Source: Ascidiaceihabitans sp. (GTDB lineage: Bacteria; Pseudomonadota; Alphaproteobacteria; Rhodobacterales; Rhodobacteraceae). Taken from it: a stretch of 64,000 nucleotides of DNA. The notes beneath the pieces are model-generated. The model searched no databases. It was not told the origin of the DNA and saw only the letters and a program-made list of their open reading frames with translations. The position numbers were made by a program, and so were the translations under genes. Positions 18,067-26,505 of this stretch are shown here, one piece after another (positions within the stretch are counted from its first letter, which is position 1; each line of letters starts with the position of its first letter). The DNA lies in the NCBI GenBank assembly GCA_028825475.1, contig JAPKAB010000010.1, positions 23,515 to 87,514 of the forward strand. Reading direction: 5' to 3'.

Positions 18067-18804
18067 ATGGTTGATATTCCTTTCTTTGTACTCGTGCGTC
18101 CGCAAATGGGCGAAAACATCGGCTCTGCAGCGCGGGCGATGTATAACTTTGGCTTAGATCGCATGCGCATTGTGGCCCCCCGTGACGGTTGGCCCAATCA
18201 GGCTGCGGTGGCTTTGGCCAGTGGTGCAGGGCGCTTGTTAGATGATGCGCAATTGTCGCATGATGTGCCCGACAGTTTGGCGGACTGCACATACGTCTTT
18301 GCGACGACCGCGCGGTCCCGTGATTTGACCAAACCTGTTTATTCACCTGAGGCTGCGATGAAATTGGCCGCCGAAAAAATTGCGGCTGGTGGTAAGGTCG
18401 CTGTGTTGTTTGGTCCAGAACGCGCAGGGCTAGAGAATGAAGACATCGCGCAGGCGAACGCTATTATCTCTGTGCCCGTTAACCCGAATTTTGCGTCACT
18501 TAATTTGGCTCAATGTGTGCTCCTCGTAGGCTATGAGTGGATGCGCCAGCAGGGTAAAGTTGAGCATGAAGTTGTTGAGATGGCAGGAACTGACTGGGCA
18601 ACTGGACAAGAGACAGAACATTTGGCGCGTCACTATGAAGACCGTTTGGATGTGGCTAACTTCTTTTACCCAGAACACAAAGCTACAAGTATGAAATTAA
18701 ACCTGCGCAACATGTGGAGCCGAATGCCGTTAACCCGCGCAGATGTGCAGATGTTTCATGGTATCCTGCGGCAGATGGTCCGTTGGAAGGAACGCGACGA
18801 CTGA
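18067..18804 (+). CDS. tRNA/rRNA 2'-O-methyltransferase, TrmJ-like (SPOUT)
   Basis: A SPOUT-fold RNA ribose methyltransferase of about 245 residues. Motif 1 is MGENIGSAARAMYNFG; motifs 2 and 3 are LFGPERAGLENEDIAQA and PVNPNFASLNLAQCVLLVGYEW, which form the S-adenosylmethionine knot. The N-terminal match to TrmJ (methylates tRNA position 32) is good; the C-terminal tail is short. The frame is open to 18019, but the ATG at 18067 (MVDIPFFV) has GGAACGGG just upstream and removes a non-conserved extension. It precedes ctaA by 74 bases on the same strand. Confidence 0.88.
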   Translation: MVDIPFFVLVRPQMGENIGSAARAMYNFGLDRMRIVAPRDGWPNQAAVALASGAGRLLDDAQLSHDVPDSLADCTYVFATTARSRDLTKPVYSPEAAMKLAAEKIAAGGKVAVLFGPERAGLENEDIAQANAIISVPVNPNFASLNLAQCVLLVGYEWMRQQGKVEHEVVEMAGTDWATGQETEHLARHYEDRLDVANFFYPEHKATSMKLNLRNMWSRMPLTRADVQMFHGILRQMVRWKERDD

Positions 18805-18878
18805 TCCGCTGGACGATCCGGCTTGCGCGGCCTAACTTGCAACCAACAGTCGCCCTTTAATGTGACATGAGGATCAAG

Positions 18879-20024
18879 ATGAGCACCAAACGCAGTATTT
18901 TTGAAGAGGTCGGCAGCGTCGACCAAACGCCCGCCGCACAGCCTGGTATGATTGACAAAGGCCGCGATGGCGCACGTGGTGCGATCCGTGTTTGGCTGAT
19001 GATCCTATTTGGACTGGTTGTGCTGATGATATTAGTTGGTGGGCTTACCCGCCTCACTGACAGCGGCCTTAGCATTACAGAATGGCGCCCTTTTACTGGC
19101 GCGATTCCACCTTTGAATGCTGCTGATTGGCAATCCGAATTTGCGAAATATCAAGCAATTGATGAATTTCGCATTCAGAACCAATGGATGCAACTCTCTG
19201 ACTTTAAAGTGATTTACTGGTGGGAGTGGGGCCATCGACAGTTGGGCCGCGTTGTTGGCTTGGTGTGGGCGAGTGGTTTCTTCTGGTTCCTGCTGCGCCG
19301 CCAAATCCCAACCGGCTGGACACCACGTTTGCTATTGTTGGGCGTCCTCGGTGGTACGCAAGGTACTATTGGTTGGTGGATGGTTTCGTCGGGCGTAACG
19401 TCTGGTGAAAGCATGGTTGATGTGGCCAGCTACCGTTTGGCGACCCATTTAGGGTTGGCTTTTGTCATCCTTGGTTTCATCGCATGGTACATGATGATGC
19501 TGTCGCGCCCCGAACGCGACCTGATGCAAGCACGTCGTGGGAAAGAGGCAAAGCTGTTTGGCTTGTCCACTGGGCTTATGCATTTTGCATTTCTACAAAT
19601 CTTGATCGGCGCACTGGTTGCTGGGATTGATGCAGGGCGCAGTTATACTGACTGGCCATTGATGGGCGGGCAATTCTTCCCCGCGTCTGCATTTGTACTT
19701 GAGCCATGGTGGCGCAATATCTTTGAAAGCCCGGGTTTGGTGCAATTTGTGCACCGCGTAGTTGGTTATGCGTTGTTGGCATTTGCGATCTTTGTTTGGT
19801 TGAAGGGACGGAAATCAGCGCACCGTCGGACCCAAGCGGCGTTCAACATGGCTTTTGTCCTGCTGTGTGCACAGATCATTCTTGGTATCGTTACCGTGAT
19901 TTACGGCGCGCCTGTTCAGATCGCCATTGTACATCAGCTGTTGGCCGTGATCTTGTGGGTTACGATACTTCGCGCACGCTTCCTTAGCGCCTACCCAATA
20001 ACAACGTCCCTAAGAGGAAATTGA
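18879..20024 (+). CDS. ctaA: haem A synthase
   Basis: An integral membrane oxidase (about 381 residues, eight hydrophobic segments) that converts haem O to haem A for cytochrome aa3 oxidase. Typical COX15/CtaA blocks are LVGGLTRLTDSGLSITEWRP near residue 55, KVIYWWEWGHRQLGR with its haem-ligand histidine, and VQFVHRVVGYALL plus IVHQLLAVILW near the C-terminus. The ATG at 18879 (MSTKRS) has GAGG about eight bases upstream and is chosen over an ATG at 18867. It is followed four bases later by the M32 carboxypeptidase, so the two are probably co-transcribed although functionally unrelated. Confidence 0.94.
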   Translation: MSTKRSIFEEVGSVDQTPAAQPGMIDKGRDGARGAIRVWLMILFGLVVLMILVGGLTRLTDSGLSITEWRPFTGAIPPLNAADWQSEFAKYQAIDEFRIQNQWMQLSDFKVIYWWEWGHRQLGRVVGLVWASGFFWFLLRRQIPTGWTPRLLLLGVLGGTQGTIGWWMVSSGVTSGESMVDVASYRLATHLGLAFVILGFIAWYMMMLSRPERDLMQARRGKEAKLFGLSTGLMHFAFLQILIGALVAGIDAGRSYTDWPLMGGQFFPASAFVLEPWWRNIFESPGLVQFVHRVVGYALLAFAIFVWLKGRKSAHRRTQAAFNMAFVLLCAQIILGIVTVIYGAPVQIAIVHQLLAVILWVTILRARFLSAYPITTSLRGN

Positions 20025-20028
20025 TCCA

Positions 20029-21504
20029 ATGACTGCTTACGATGACTTGATGGCGTTCACGCGCGAGACAACCGCGCTTGGTGAAATCGCAGGCCGTTTG
20101 GGCTGGGATCAGGAAACGATGATGCCGAAAGGTGCCGCGCCGCAGCGTGGAGAAGAGATGGCTGCGATCGAAGGTGTCTTGCATGGGCGTCGGACGGACC
20201 CACGTGTTGGGGATTGGTTGGCGGCGATTGACACAAGCACGATTGGTGATGTTGGCAAAGCACAAGTGCGCCATATCCAACGAAGTTTTGACCGCGCAAG
20301 CAAAGTACCTGCAGATTTGGCAGCGACGATTGCGCGCGTAACGTCAACAGCGCAAGGCACATGGGCCGCTGCACGTGAAGATGATGATGTTGCAGCTTTC
20401 GCGCCTACCTTTGAAGAGGTTATCAATCTCAAGCGCCAAGAAGGTGAAGCCTTGGCTGCAGGTGGAGATGTCTATGACGCAATGCTCGCGGACTATGAAC
20501 CGGGGACAACTGCCGCTGACTTAGAAGCAATGTTTGGCGCGTTGCGCCCTGAATTGACGGCGTTACGTGCAGCAATCCGCGACGCTGACGCGCCTGCACC
20601 TTTGGAAGGTACCTTTGACACAGGCAAACAGATGAAGCTGACGCGCCATCTGGCCAAAACATTTGGTTATGACATGAGCCATGGGCGTGTCGATAAAGCA
20701 GTTCACCCATTTAGTTCTGGCAGTGGCTTAGATGTACGTATCACGACTCGTACCAACGAAGCTGACCCGTTCAATTGCTTTTACTCAACTATCCACGAAG
20801 TTGGGCACGCATGTTACGAGCAAGGGATCGACCGTGACTATCTGCTGACACCCCTTGGCAATGGCGTTTCGATGGGTGTGCACGAAAGCCAGAGCCGCAT
20901 TTATGAAAATCAAATGGGGCGCAGCCGAGCGTTCACCAGCTGGCTTTATGCCGAAATGCGCGAGACCTTTGGGGACTTTGGAATTCCAGACGCAGAAGCG
21001 TTTTACGGTGCAGTCAATCGCGTGAACGATGGCTATATCCGCACGGAAGCCGACGAGGTTCAGTACAACTTGCATGTTTTGTTGCGCTTTGACCTAGAGC
21101 GGGCGTTGATGGCTGGTGATCTTCAGGTCGGTGACCTTGAGGCAGCATGGAACGATCGTTTTGAGGCTGATTTCGGCTATAAAGTTGACAAAGCAAGCAA
21201 TGGCGTTTTGCAAGATGTGCACTGGCCGGTTGGTTTGTTCGGCTATTTTCCTACGTATTCATTGGGCAACGTTTATGCTGGTTGTTTGAACGAGGCGATG
21301 CGTGAAGCGATTCCTGAATTGGATGAGCAGTTGGCACAGGGCGATACTGCACGTGCTACTGGATGGCTTCAAAACAACGTGCAAAAACACGGTGGGTTGT
21401 ATGAACCACGCGAGGTTATTGAAAAAGCAAGCGGGCGTACGCCTGATCCACAACCTTTGATCAAGTATCTCAAGGCAAAGTTCAGCGATATTTATAAGCT
21501 GTGA
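20029..21504 (+). CDS. M32-family metallocarboxypeptidase
   Basis: A cytosolic zinc carboxypeptidase of 491 residues, the usual length for family M32 (thermostable carboxypeptidase 1). The zinc site HEVGH lies at about residues 256-260 (YSTIHEVGHACYEQG) with the downstream glutamate in GVHESQSRIYEN. The family motifs DVRITTR and RTEADEVQYNLHVLLRFDLE are present. It trims C-terminal residues from peptides. It starts four bases after ctaA and is followed by a good intrinsic terminator, so it closes the trmJ-like/ctaA/carboxypeptidase run. Confidence 0.94.
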   Translation: MTAYDDLMAFTRETTALGEIAGRLGWDQETMMPKGAAPQRGEEMAAIEGVLHGRRTDPRVGDWLAAIDTSTIGDVGKAQVRHIQRSFDRASKVPADLAATIARVTSTAQGTWAAAREDDDVAAFAPTFEEVINLKRQEGEALAAGGDVYDAMLADYEPGTTAADLEAMFGALRPELTALRAAIRDADAPAPLEGTFDTGKQMKLTRHLAKTFGYDMSHGRVDKAVHPFSSGSGLDVRITTRTNEADPFNCFYSTIHEVGHACYEQGIDRDYLLTPLGNGVSMGVHESQSRIYENQMGRSRAFTSWLYAEMRETFGDFGIPDAEAFYGAVNRVNDGYIRTEADEVQYNLHVLLRFDLERALMAGDLQVGDLEAAWNDRFEADFGYKVDKASNGVLQDVHWPVGLFGYFPTYSLGNVYAGCLNEAMREAIPELDEQLAQGDTARATGWLQNNVQKHGGLYEPREVIEKASGRTPDPQPLIKYLKAKFSDIYKL

Positions 21505-21526
21505 CACTAAATTTTAACTCGCTGAA

Positions 21527-21561
21527 AGGCTGCGCATTGTAAGGTTTGCGCAGCCTTTTTT
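21527..21561 (+). terminator. Rho-independent terminator after the carboxypeptidase gene
   Basis: A perfect 10-bp stem AGGCTGCGCA/TGCGCAGCCT (21527-21536 with 21547-21556), a ten-base loop and a run of about six T. It lies 23 bases after the stop codon. Confidence 0.9.
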
Positions 21562-21679
21562 ATGCGCGTTATACCGAAAAAAAGAATATCAAATTGATGT
21601 TTGAATGAAAAACTTCCCATGAAATTCTCTAAATAAAACTGCCAGAAGATATGTGTTGGCTGGTTTGTAGGGTTTTGCT

Positions 21680-21823
21680 GTGAAATTGTTTGTTATTATA
21701 GTTTCAATTGGCATCGTTGCTGCCAATGTCTTGCTAGCGCAATCGGGTACTCAATCAGCGCTAGAAGCCAATGATAGCACTTTAGTAGTAGGCCAAACGG
21801 AATGGTCCGGTCTAGAAATTTGA
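21680..21823 (+). CDS. candidate small exported peptide, 47 residues
   Basis: GTG at 21680, preceded by TAGGG eight bases upstream, opens 47 codons. The product has a textbook signal peptide: one lysine, then LFVIIVSIGIVAANVLLA, and a possible cleavage after LLA before QSGTQ. The mature part is only about 28 acidic and serine-rich residues ending TEWSGLEI. It lies downstream of the strong terminator at 21561 in an A+T-rich stretch that could hold its promoter, and it is convergent with the DUF6614-like gene. I recognise no family; the size leaves room for chance, but the ribosome site plus signal peptide makes it more than random. Confidence 0.42.
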   Translation: MKLFVIIVSIGIVAANVLLAQSGTQSALEANDSTLVVGQTEWSGLEI

Positions 21824-21837
21824 AAATTACCCTACAA

Positions 21838-22188
21838 CTAAATAAGTGCCATTCTTTCTGACCGTTCTAGATCAGGGTAGGAGCGGTAGAGGCCAACAGA
21901 ACTTTGCCCAATGAGGTCATGCACTGCACGATGTAGGCGCGCAACATCCTCGTCTTGCCGTCCGCTTTCACGAAAGGCGAGGTCCAGTTGCGCAAGGTCA
22001 CAGACCTCAATCTCAAGTAAAAAGTCGCTGTGATTTTCAGAGGCAAGGTTCAGCTTACGCCGCAACATGCGCCAATGATTGATCTTACCAGCTTCTTTCA
22101 GGTGGGCCATCCAAGCATCGACCGCGATGGAAAACGTCAACGCCTTTGCGTCTTGTTTCAGATCTATCATGCAGTGGTAAAGGTTCAT
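21838..22188 (-). CDS. small conserved protein, DUF6614-like
   Basis: A 116-residue soluble protein. The pattern (YHCMIDLKQDAKAL, then WMAHLKEAGKINHWRMLRRKL and LEIEVCDLAQLDLAF) resembles a small alpha+beta family of Rhodobacterales that I recall as DUF6614; the name is from memory and moderately sure. The function is unknown. It lies just below gyrA on the same strand. Its ribosome-binding region (GGAGCGCAGG directly before the ATG) is one arm of a perfect inverted repeat, described separately, which may modulate translation. Confidence 0.75.
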   Translation of the reverse strand: MNLYHCMIDLKQDAKALTFSIAVDAWMAHLKEAGKINHWRMLRRKLNLASENHSDFLLEIEVCDLAQLDLAFRESGRQDEDVARLHRAVHDLIGQSSVGLYRSYPDLERSERMALI

Positions 22189-22221
22189 CCTGCGCTCCGA
22201 CTGTTGATGTCAAAGCGCAGG
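22189..22221 (-). promoter_or_regulatory. hairpin covering the ribosome-binding site of the DUF6614-like gene
   Basis: CCTGCGCT (22189-22196) and AGCGCAGG (22214-22221) form a perfect 8-bp inverted repeat with a 17-base loop. On the minus-strand transcript the 3' arm is AGCGCAGG ending at the base before the ATG at 22188, so the only Shine-Dalgarno-like sequence is in or beside the stem. This could hold translation down, or it could be a protein-binding palindrome. Confidence 0.4.
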
Positions 22222-22255
22222 ATGTCATAGGCGTGTTACTCTTAGATTAAGAGCA

Positions 22256-25027
22256 TCATTCTTCAGTGGTTTCGCCGCCTTCAGCGTCACCATCTTCGTC
22301 ATTTTGTTCAGCAATCCATGCAACACTCACAACAACTTCGTTCTTGCCAGTATTGAAGACCTTAACACCACCTGCACTACGTGAGCGGAAGCTGATGCCT
22401 TGGACCGGCACGCGGATCGATTGGCCTTTAGACGTGGCCAACATAATCTGATCGTCCAACTCAACTGGGAAGGATGCTACGATCTCGCCACCGCGCATCG
22501 CTTTGTCCATTGCCGTTACACCCATACCACCACGCCCGCGAACGGGGTAATCGTGGCTGGAGGACAGTTTGCCAGAGCCTTGAGATGTAATCGTCAGGAT
22601 CAAGTTCTCACAGGCGGACATTTCTGCGTAACGTTCGGTTGAGAAGTTAGGATCAGCAGGTGCGTCTTCCTCATCTGCGTCTGCTTCATCAGCGAGACCC
22701 GCCATAGCACGGCGCATTTTTAGATAGGCTGTGCGTTCTTCGGATGTCGCATCGAAGTGGCGAATTATCGACATAGACACAACTGTGTCGTCACCATTCA
22801 ACTTGATCCCACGAACACCAACAGAGGCGCGGCTGTTAAACACACGTACGTCTGTCGCAGGGAAGCGAATGGCGCGACCAGAGTTGGTGATTAACATGAC
22901 ATCATCATCATTTGACGCGATGCGCGCGTTGATCATTGTTGTCTCTGCGTGTTCATCCTCAAACTTCATCGCAATCTTGCCGTTTGCTTTCACATTGGTG
23001 AAGTCAGATAGTTTGTTGCGACGAACCGTACCTGCGGATGTGGCAAAGACCACTTGCAAGTCATCCCATTCCTTTTCATCCCGATCAACCGGCATGATAG
23101 CCGCGATAGAGACACCAACCGGAATTGGCAGGATGTTGACGATGGCCTTGCCTTTGGCTGTTCGTCCACCTTGGGGCAGTCGCCATGTCTTAAGCTTGTA
23201 AACCATTCCGTCTGTTGTGAAGAACAACAGTTGCGTGTGCGTATTGGCCACGAAGAGGGTTGTAATTACATCCTCTTCTTTGGTTTGCATCCCTGCAACA
23301 CCCTTACCGCCACGCTTCTGGGCGCGGAAATCAACAAGTGGCGTACGCTTGATGTAGCCACCAGAAGTCACAGTAACGACCATGTCTTCTTTTTCGATTA
23401 GGTCTTCGTCCTCCATGTCGCCAGACCAGTCAACGATCTGTGTGCGACGTGGAACGGCGAACTGGTCACGAATTTCGATCAATTCGTCTGAGATTATACC
23501 CATGATACGCTCACGGCTGCCCAAAATCTCAAGGTACTCCTTGATTTTAGCGGCCAATTCTTCGAGCTCGTCAGTCACTTCCTTAACCCCAATTTGGGTC
23601 AGGCGTTGCAGACGCAATTCAAGGATAGCTCGGGCTTGGACTTCGGACAGATTGTAGGTGCCATCGTCATTCGCTGTATGGGTCGGGTCATCGATCAGTG
23701 CAATGTATGGAAGGATATCTGCTGCAGGCCAGCGGCGTGTCATCAACTTTTGACGGGCCTCTGCTGCATCAGCAGATGAGCGGATAGCAGCAACGATTTC
23801 ATCAATGTTTGTTACGGCGACAGCTAAACCACACAAAACGTGGCTACGTTCACGGGCTTTGCGTAGGTTGTAGGCTGTGCGACGGGCAACAACGTCTTCA
23901 CGGAAATCGATGAAGGACGTGAGGAACCGGCGCAATGTTAACTGTTCTGGGCGGCCACCGTTTAGGGCCAGCATGTTGCAGCTAAAGTAGGTTTGCATTG
24001 GCGTGAAGCGGAACAGTTGGTTCATCACGACTTCGGCTGTAGCATCGCGCTTCAGCTCGACCACAACACGCACACCATTTCGGTCAGATTCGTCCTGTAC
24101 GTGTGCGATACCTTCGATTTTTTTGTCACGCGCTGCTTCGGCGATGCGTTCAATCATGGTCGCTTTGTTCACCTGGTATGGAATTTCATCCATGATAATT
24201 GCGTAGCGATCTTTGCGAATTTCTTCGACACGTGTCTTGGCGCGAACAATTACGCTGCCGCGACCTTCAAGGTACGCTTTGCGCGCCCCGGTACGGCCCA
24301 GCATAATTCCGCCAGTTGGGAAATCTGGTCCCGGCACATATTCGATCAACTGTTCAGACGACAAATCAGGCTCTTCGATCAAGGCCAAGGTGGCTTCAAT
24401 GACTTCGCCCAGGTTGTGGGGCGGAATGTTGGTCGCCATGCCGACAGCAATACCACCAGCGCCATTGACCAACATGTTTGGGAAGCGAGCAGGTAGAACC
24501 GTTGGTTCACGATCTTTGCCGTCGTAGTTGTCTTGGAAATCAACGGTATCTTTGTCGATGTCTGACAACAGGTATGCCGCTGGCTTATCCATGCGTACTT
24601 CAGTGTAACGCATAGCGGCAGCATTATCGCCATCCATGGAACCAAAGTTGCCCTGGCCATCCAATAGGGGCAGCGACATTGAGAAATCTTGGGCCATACG
24701 TACAAGCGCATCGTAGATGGCAGAGTCACCATGTGGGTGATACTTACCCATCACCTCACCAACCGCACGCGCTGACTTACGATAGGATTTGTCGTGAGTA
24801 TTGTTGGTCTCGTGCATCGCATAAAGAATGCGGCGGTGAACCGGTTTTAGACCATCCCGTAGGTCGGGAATCGCCCTACTGACGATAACGGACATGGCGT
24901 AGTCCAGGTAGGAAGTACGCATTTCGTGTTCGATTGAAACGGATGGCCCATCATACACAGGGCGTGTCGGTAGGTTTTCATCATCATTTTCAGGGGGTTG
25001 TGGCGTGTCGTTCACGTTGTGGCCCAT
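22256..25027 (-). CDS. gyrA: DNA gyrase subunit A
   Basis: The catalytic subunit of DNA gyrase (923 residues), which with GyrB supercoils DNA. The active-site tyrosine is Y141 in [10 protein letters not shown]. The quinolone-resistance region [17 protein letters not shown] has serine (102) and aspartate (106) at the usual positions, so it is wild-type-like. The GyrA box reads about QKRGGKG (residues near 570), and the six-bladed C-terminal beta-pinwheel follows. Alphaproteobacterial GyrA proteins are often this long because of acidic insertions in the C-terminal domain, seen here as [13 protein letters not shown]. The start at [10 protein letters not shown] is the first good ATG. A secure call. 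Confidence 0.98.
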   Translation of the reverse strand: MGHNVNDTPQPPENDDENLPTRPVYDGPSVSIEHEMRTSYLDYAMSVIVSRAIPDLRDGLKPVHRRILYAMHETNNTHDKSYRKSARAVGEVMGKYHPHGDSAIYDALVRMAQDFSMSLPLLDGQGNFGSMDGDNAAAMRYTEVRMDKPAAYLLSDIDKDTVDFQDNYDGKDREPTVLPARFPNMLVNGAGGIAVGMATNIPPHNLGEVIEATLALIEEPDLSSEQLIEYVPGPDFPTGGIMLGRTGARKAYLEGRGSVIVRAKTRVEEIRKDRYAIIMDEIPYQVNKATMIERIAEAARDKKIEGIAHVQDESDRNGVRVVVELKRDATAEVVMNQLFRFTPMQTYFSCNMLALNGGRPEQLTLRRFLTSFIDFREDVVARRTAYNLRKARERSHVLCGLAVAVTNIDEIVAAIRSSADAAEARQKLMTRRWPAADILPYIALIDDPTHTANDDGTYNLSEVQARAILELRLQRLTQIGVKEVTDELEELAAKIKEYLEILGSRERIMGIISDELIEIRDQFAVPRRTQIVDWSGDMEDEDLIEKEDMVVTVTSGGYIKRTPLVDFRAQKRGGKGVAGMQTKEEDVITTLFVANTHTQLLFFTTDGMVYKLKTWRLPQGGRTAKGKAIVNILPIPVGVSIAAIMPVDRDEKEWDDLQVVFATSAGTVRRNKLSDFTNVKANGKIAMKFEDEHAETTMINARIASNDDDVMLITNSGRAIRFPATDVRVFNSRASVGVRGIKLNGDDTVVSMSIIRHFDATSEERTAYLKMRRAMAGLADEADADEEDAPADPNFSTERYAEMSACENLILTITSQGSGKLSSSHDYPVRGRGGMGVTAMDKAMRGGEIVASFPVELDDQIMLATSKGQSIRVPVQGISFRSRSAGGVKVFNTGKNEVVVSVAWIAEQNDEDGDAEGGETTEE

Positions 25028-25163
25028 TCTGTTTTAGGGTTCTATATGTTGCGTCTATTCATATCAGAAGTAGCACATGCTGTGCAATGCTTATAGCGGG
25101 AATAGGACTGTCTCGACCTATGTTTCGGCGCTTTGAGTCGCGAACGGAATCGGCGTAACCGAA

Positions 25164-25221
25164 CCTTAATCCTTACCGGGTAGATCTTGATTTCATTGAA
25201 CTCAAGATTGAGGGGTTAAGG
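25164..25221 (+). promoter_or_regulatory. nested inverted repeats before the small exported protein gene
   Basis: Outer arms CCTTAA (25164-25169) and TTAAGG (25216-25221) enclose inner arms ATCTTGA (25184-25190) and TCAAGAT (25202-25208). The 3' outer arm holds the ribosome-site-like AAGG one base before the ATG at 25223. The inner perfect palindrome lies in the gyrA/small-gene divergent region and could be an operator or a leader hairpin. Confidence 0.3.
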
Positions 25222-25222
25222 T

Positions 25223-25465
25223 ATGCAAAAAGCAAATGCTCTGGTTGTATTGATATTGGGGGTCGTTGGCGTGATTTTGTCGACTGCAAACGCGCATGAG
25301 TCCAAGCGCGGCACACCCGGATTTATTCTGTTGCCAGAACGACCGGTAATTTTGACTAGGGTTCTTGCACCAGTTGGTCGAAAGCTCAGCCTATCCTCTG
25401 ACTATGTTAGGCTGAACATGACGCGCCCCCCAGTACGCAAAACTTGGCGCAATGGGGATGGTTAA
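25223..25465 (+). CDS. small exported protein of unknown function
   Basis: An 80-residue protein with a strong signal peptide (QKANALVVLILGVVGVILSTANA, cleavage before HES). The mature 57-residue part is basic and proline-rich, with no cysteine and no family I recognise. The 3' end overlaps the 3' end of the convergent radical SAM gene by 59 bases, so either this gene really extends into it or the true product is shorter. Nested inverted repeats precede it. A clean signal peptide and an in-place start favour a real gene, but its short length and overlap keep confidence moderate. Confidence 0.5.
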   Translation: MQKANALVVLILGVVGVILSTANAHESKRGTPGFILLPERPVILTRVLAPVGRKLSLSSDYVRLNMTRPPVRKTWRNGDG

Positions 25466-26354
25466 GCGCGACGTCTTTTTCGGCTTCTTGAAGGGTGGTT
25501 CCTAACTCGAATTCCGGCTCGTACGGCAGCAGGGTGCAAGCCAAGACGGCAGGTTTCTTTGCACCTTTGCGTTTGACCACCATGCGAGACGATGAACACA
25601 TGATTGAATCGGGTGATGTGTCTAGAATTCCCCAACAGGCAGTAGTGATCTCTGGCACCTCGATGGTTTCATCCATCTCGGGAAACAATACCGTCATCCC
25701 AGGATCGTTCGCGTCAATCTTATAGCCGTGTTCGGCATAAAAATTAGCGTAACCAGCTCGACTGTCTGCTTCTGAATGCCCAAAGACGCTGCGCCCAGCA
25801 ACAGCCATTTTAAAGCTGTTTTCCTGAAGCCAGTTCATACCGACAACTGTTTTTCCGAATGCACCAGCACCGCGCTCAGCGTCGTGCAGGGTAGGGTCAT
25901 AATGATCCACCGAAATACGCAGTGTCAGTTTGCTTGGGTAAGCGGCGTTCAGTTCCAGCAGGCCATTTTGAACGGATTTGCGCATCATGGGGCGCATCGC
26001 GTTTGTTAGGATCAGCACTTGGTACCCTGCTTCAAGGGAGGCACGCGTAATATCAATCATCTGTGGGTTCATGAATGGTTCACCCCCAGTGAAGGCGATT
26101 TCTTTGATCGGCCACTTTCGGTCCTTGATCTGGCCTAGATAGTCCTGAACTTCATCGGTGGTGATGTACACAAGCGCATCATTGCTAGGGCTGGATGCTA
26201 TATAGCAGTTTACGCATTCGATATTGCACAGCGTTCCGGTGTTAAACCACAGGGTCTCAGGGTTGTTCAGCGCGACGGATGCGCGATCTTCGCCCTTAGC
26301 TGTCAGGGCCGGATCGGCGAATTTTCCAATGTTTGCTTGCGCCAAATCTTTCAT
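25407..26354 (-). CDS. radical SAM protein with C-terminal cysteine triad
   Basis: A 315-residue radical SAM enzyme. The 4Fe-4S/SAM motif is CNIECVNC (about residues 43-50), followed by the GGEPFMNP loop. Near the C-terminus are HPHCAKFCVLGGASCSA, i.e. three cysteines in C-x3-C-x6-C, and further cysteines in TTACWGIL, IMCSSSRM and VLACTLL, which could bind an auxiliary cluster. I recall similar proteins in Rhodobacterales labelled only 'radical SAM protein'; no reaction is known to me. It is not a standard MoaA, PqqE or anaerobic-activase length. It stands alone, divergent from zwf and convergent with a small exported protein gene. Confidence 0.85.
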   Translation of the reverse strand: MKDLAQANIGKFADPALTAKGEDRASVALNNPETLWFNTGTLCNIECVNCYIASSPSNDALVYITTDEVQDYLGQIKDRKWPIKEIAFTGGEPFMNPQMIDITRASLEAGYQVLILTNAMRPMMRKSVQNGLLELNAAYPSKLTLRISVDHYDPTLHDAERGAGAFGKTVVGMNWLQENSFKMAVAGRSVFGHSEADSRAGYANFYAEHGYKIDANDPGMTVLFPEMDETIEVPEITTACWGILDTSPDSIMCSSSRMVVKRKGAKKPAVLACTLLPYEPEFELGTTLQEAEKDVALNHPHCAKFCVLGGASCSA

Positions 26355-26505
26355 AATTCACTCGTACCTTGCTGGTTGAACATTGCTTATTTGTGATAGG
26401 ATGTCTCTGAATGCAATAAAAGAACGTTTTTGCCATGTGACAACCTTGTGATTTGGCTCAAAAAGCGTCATGTTTGCGCTAACAAAAATCAAATGGAACA
26501 ACCCA

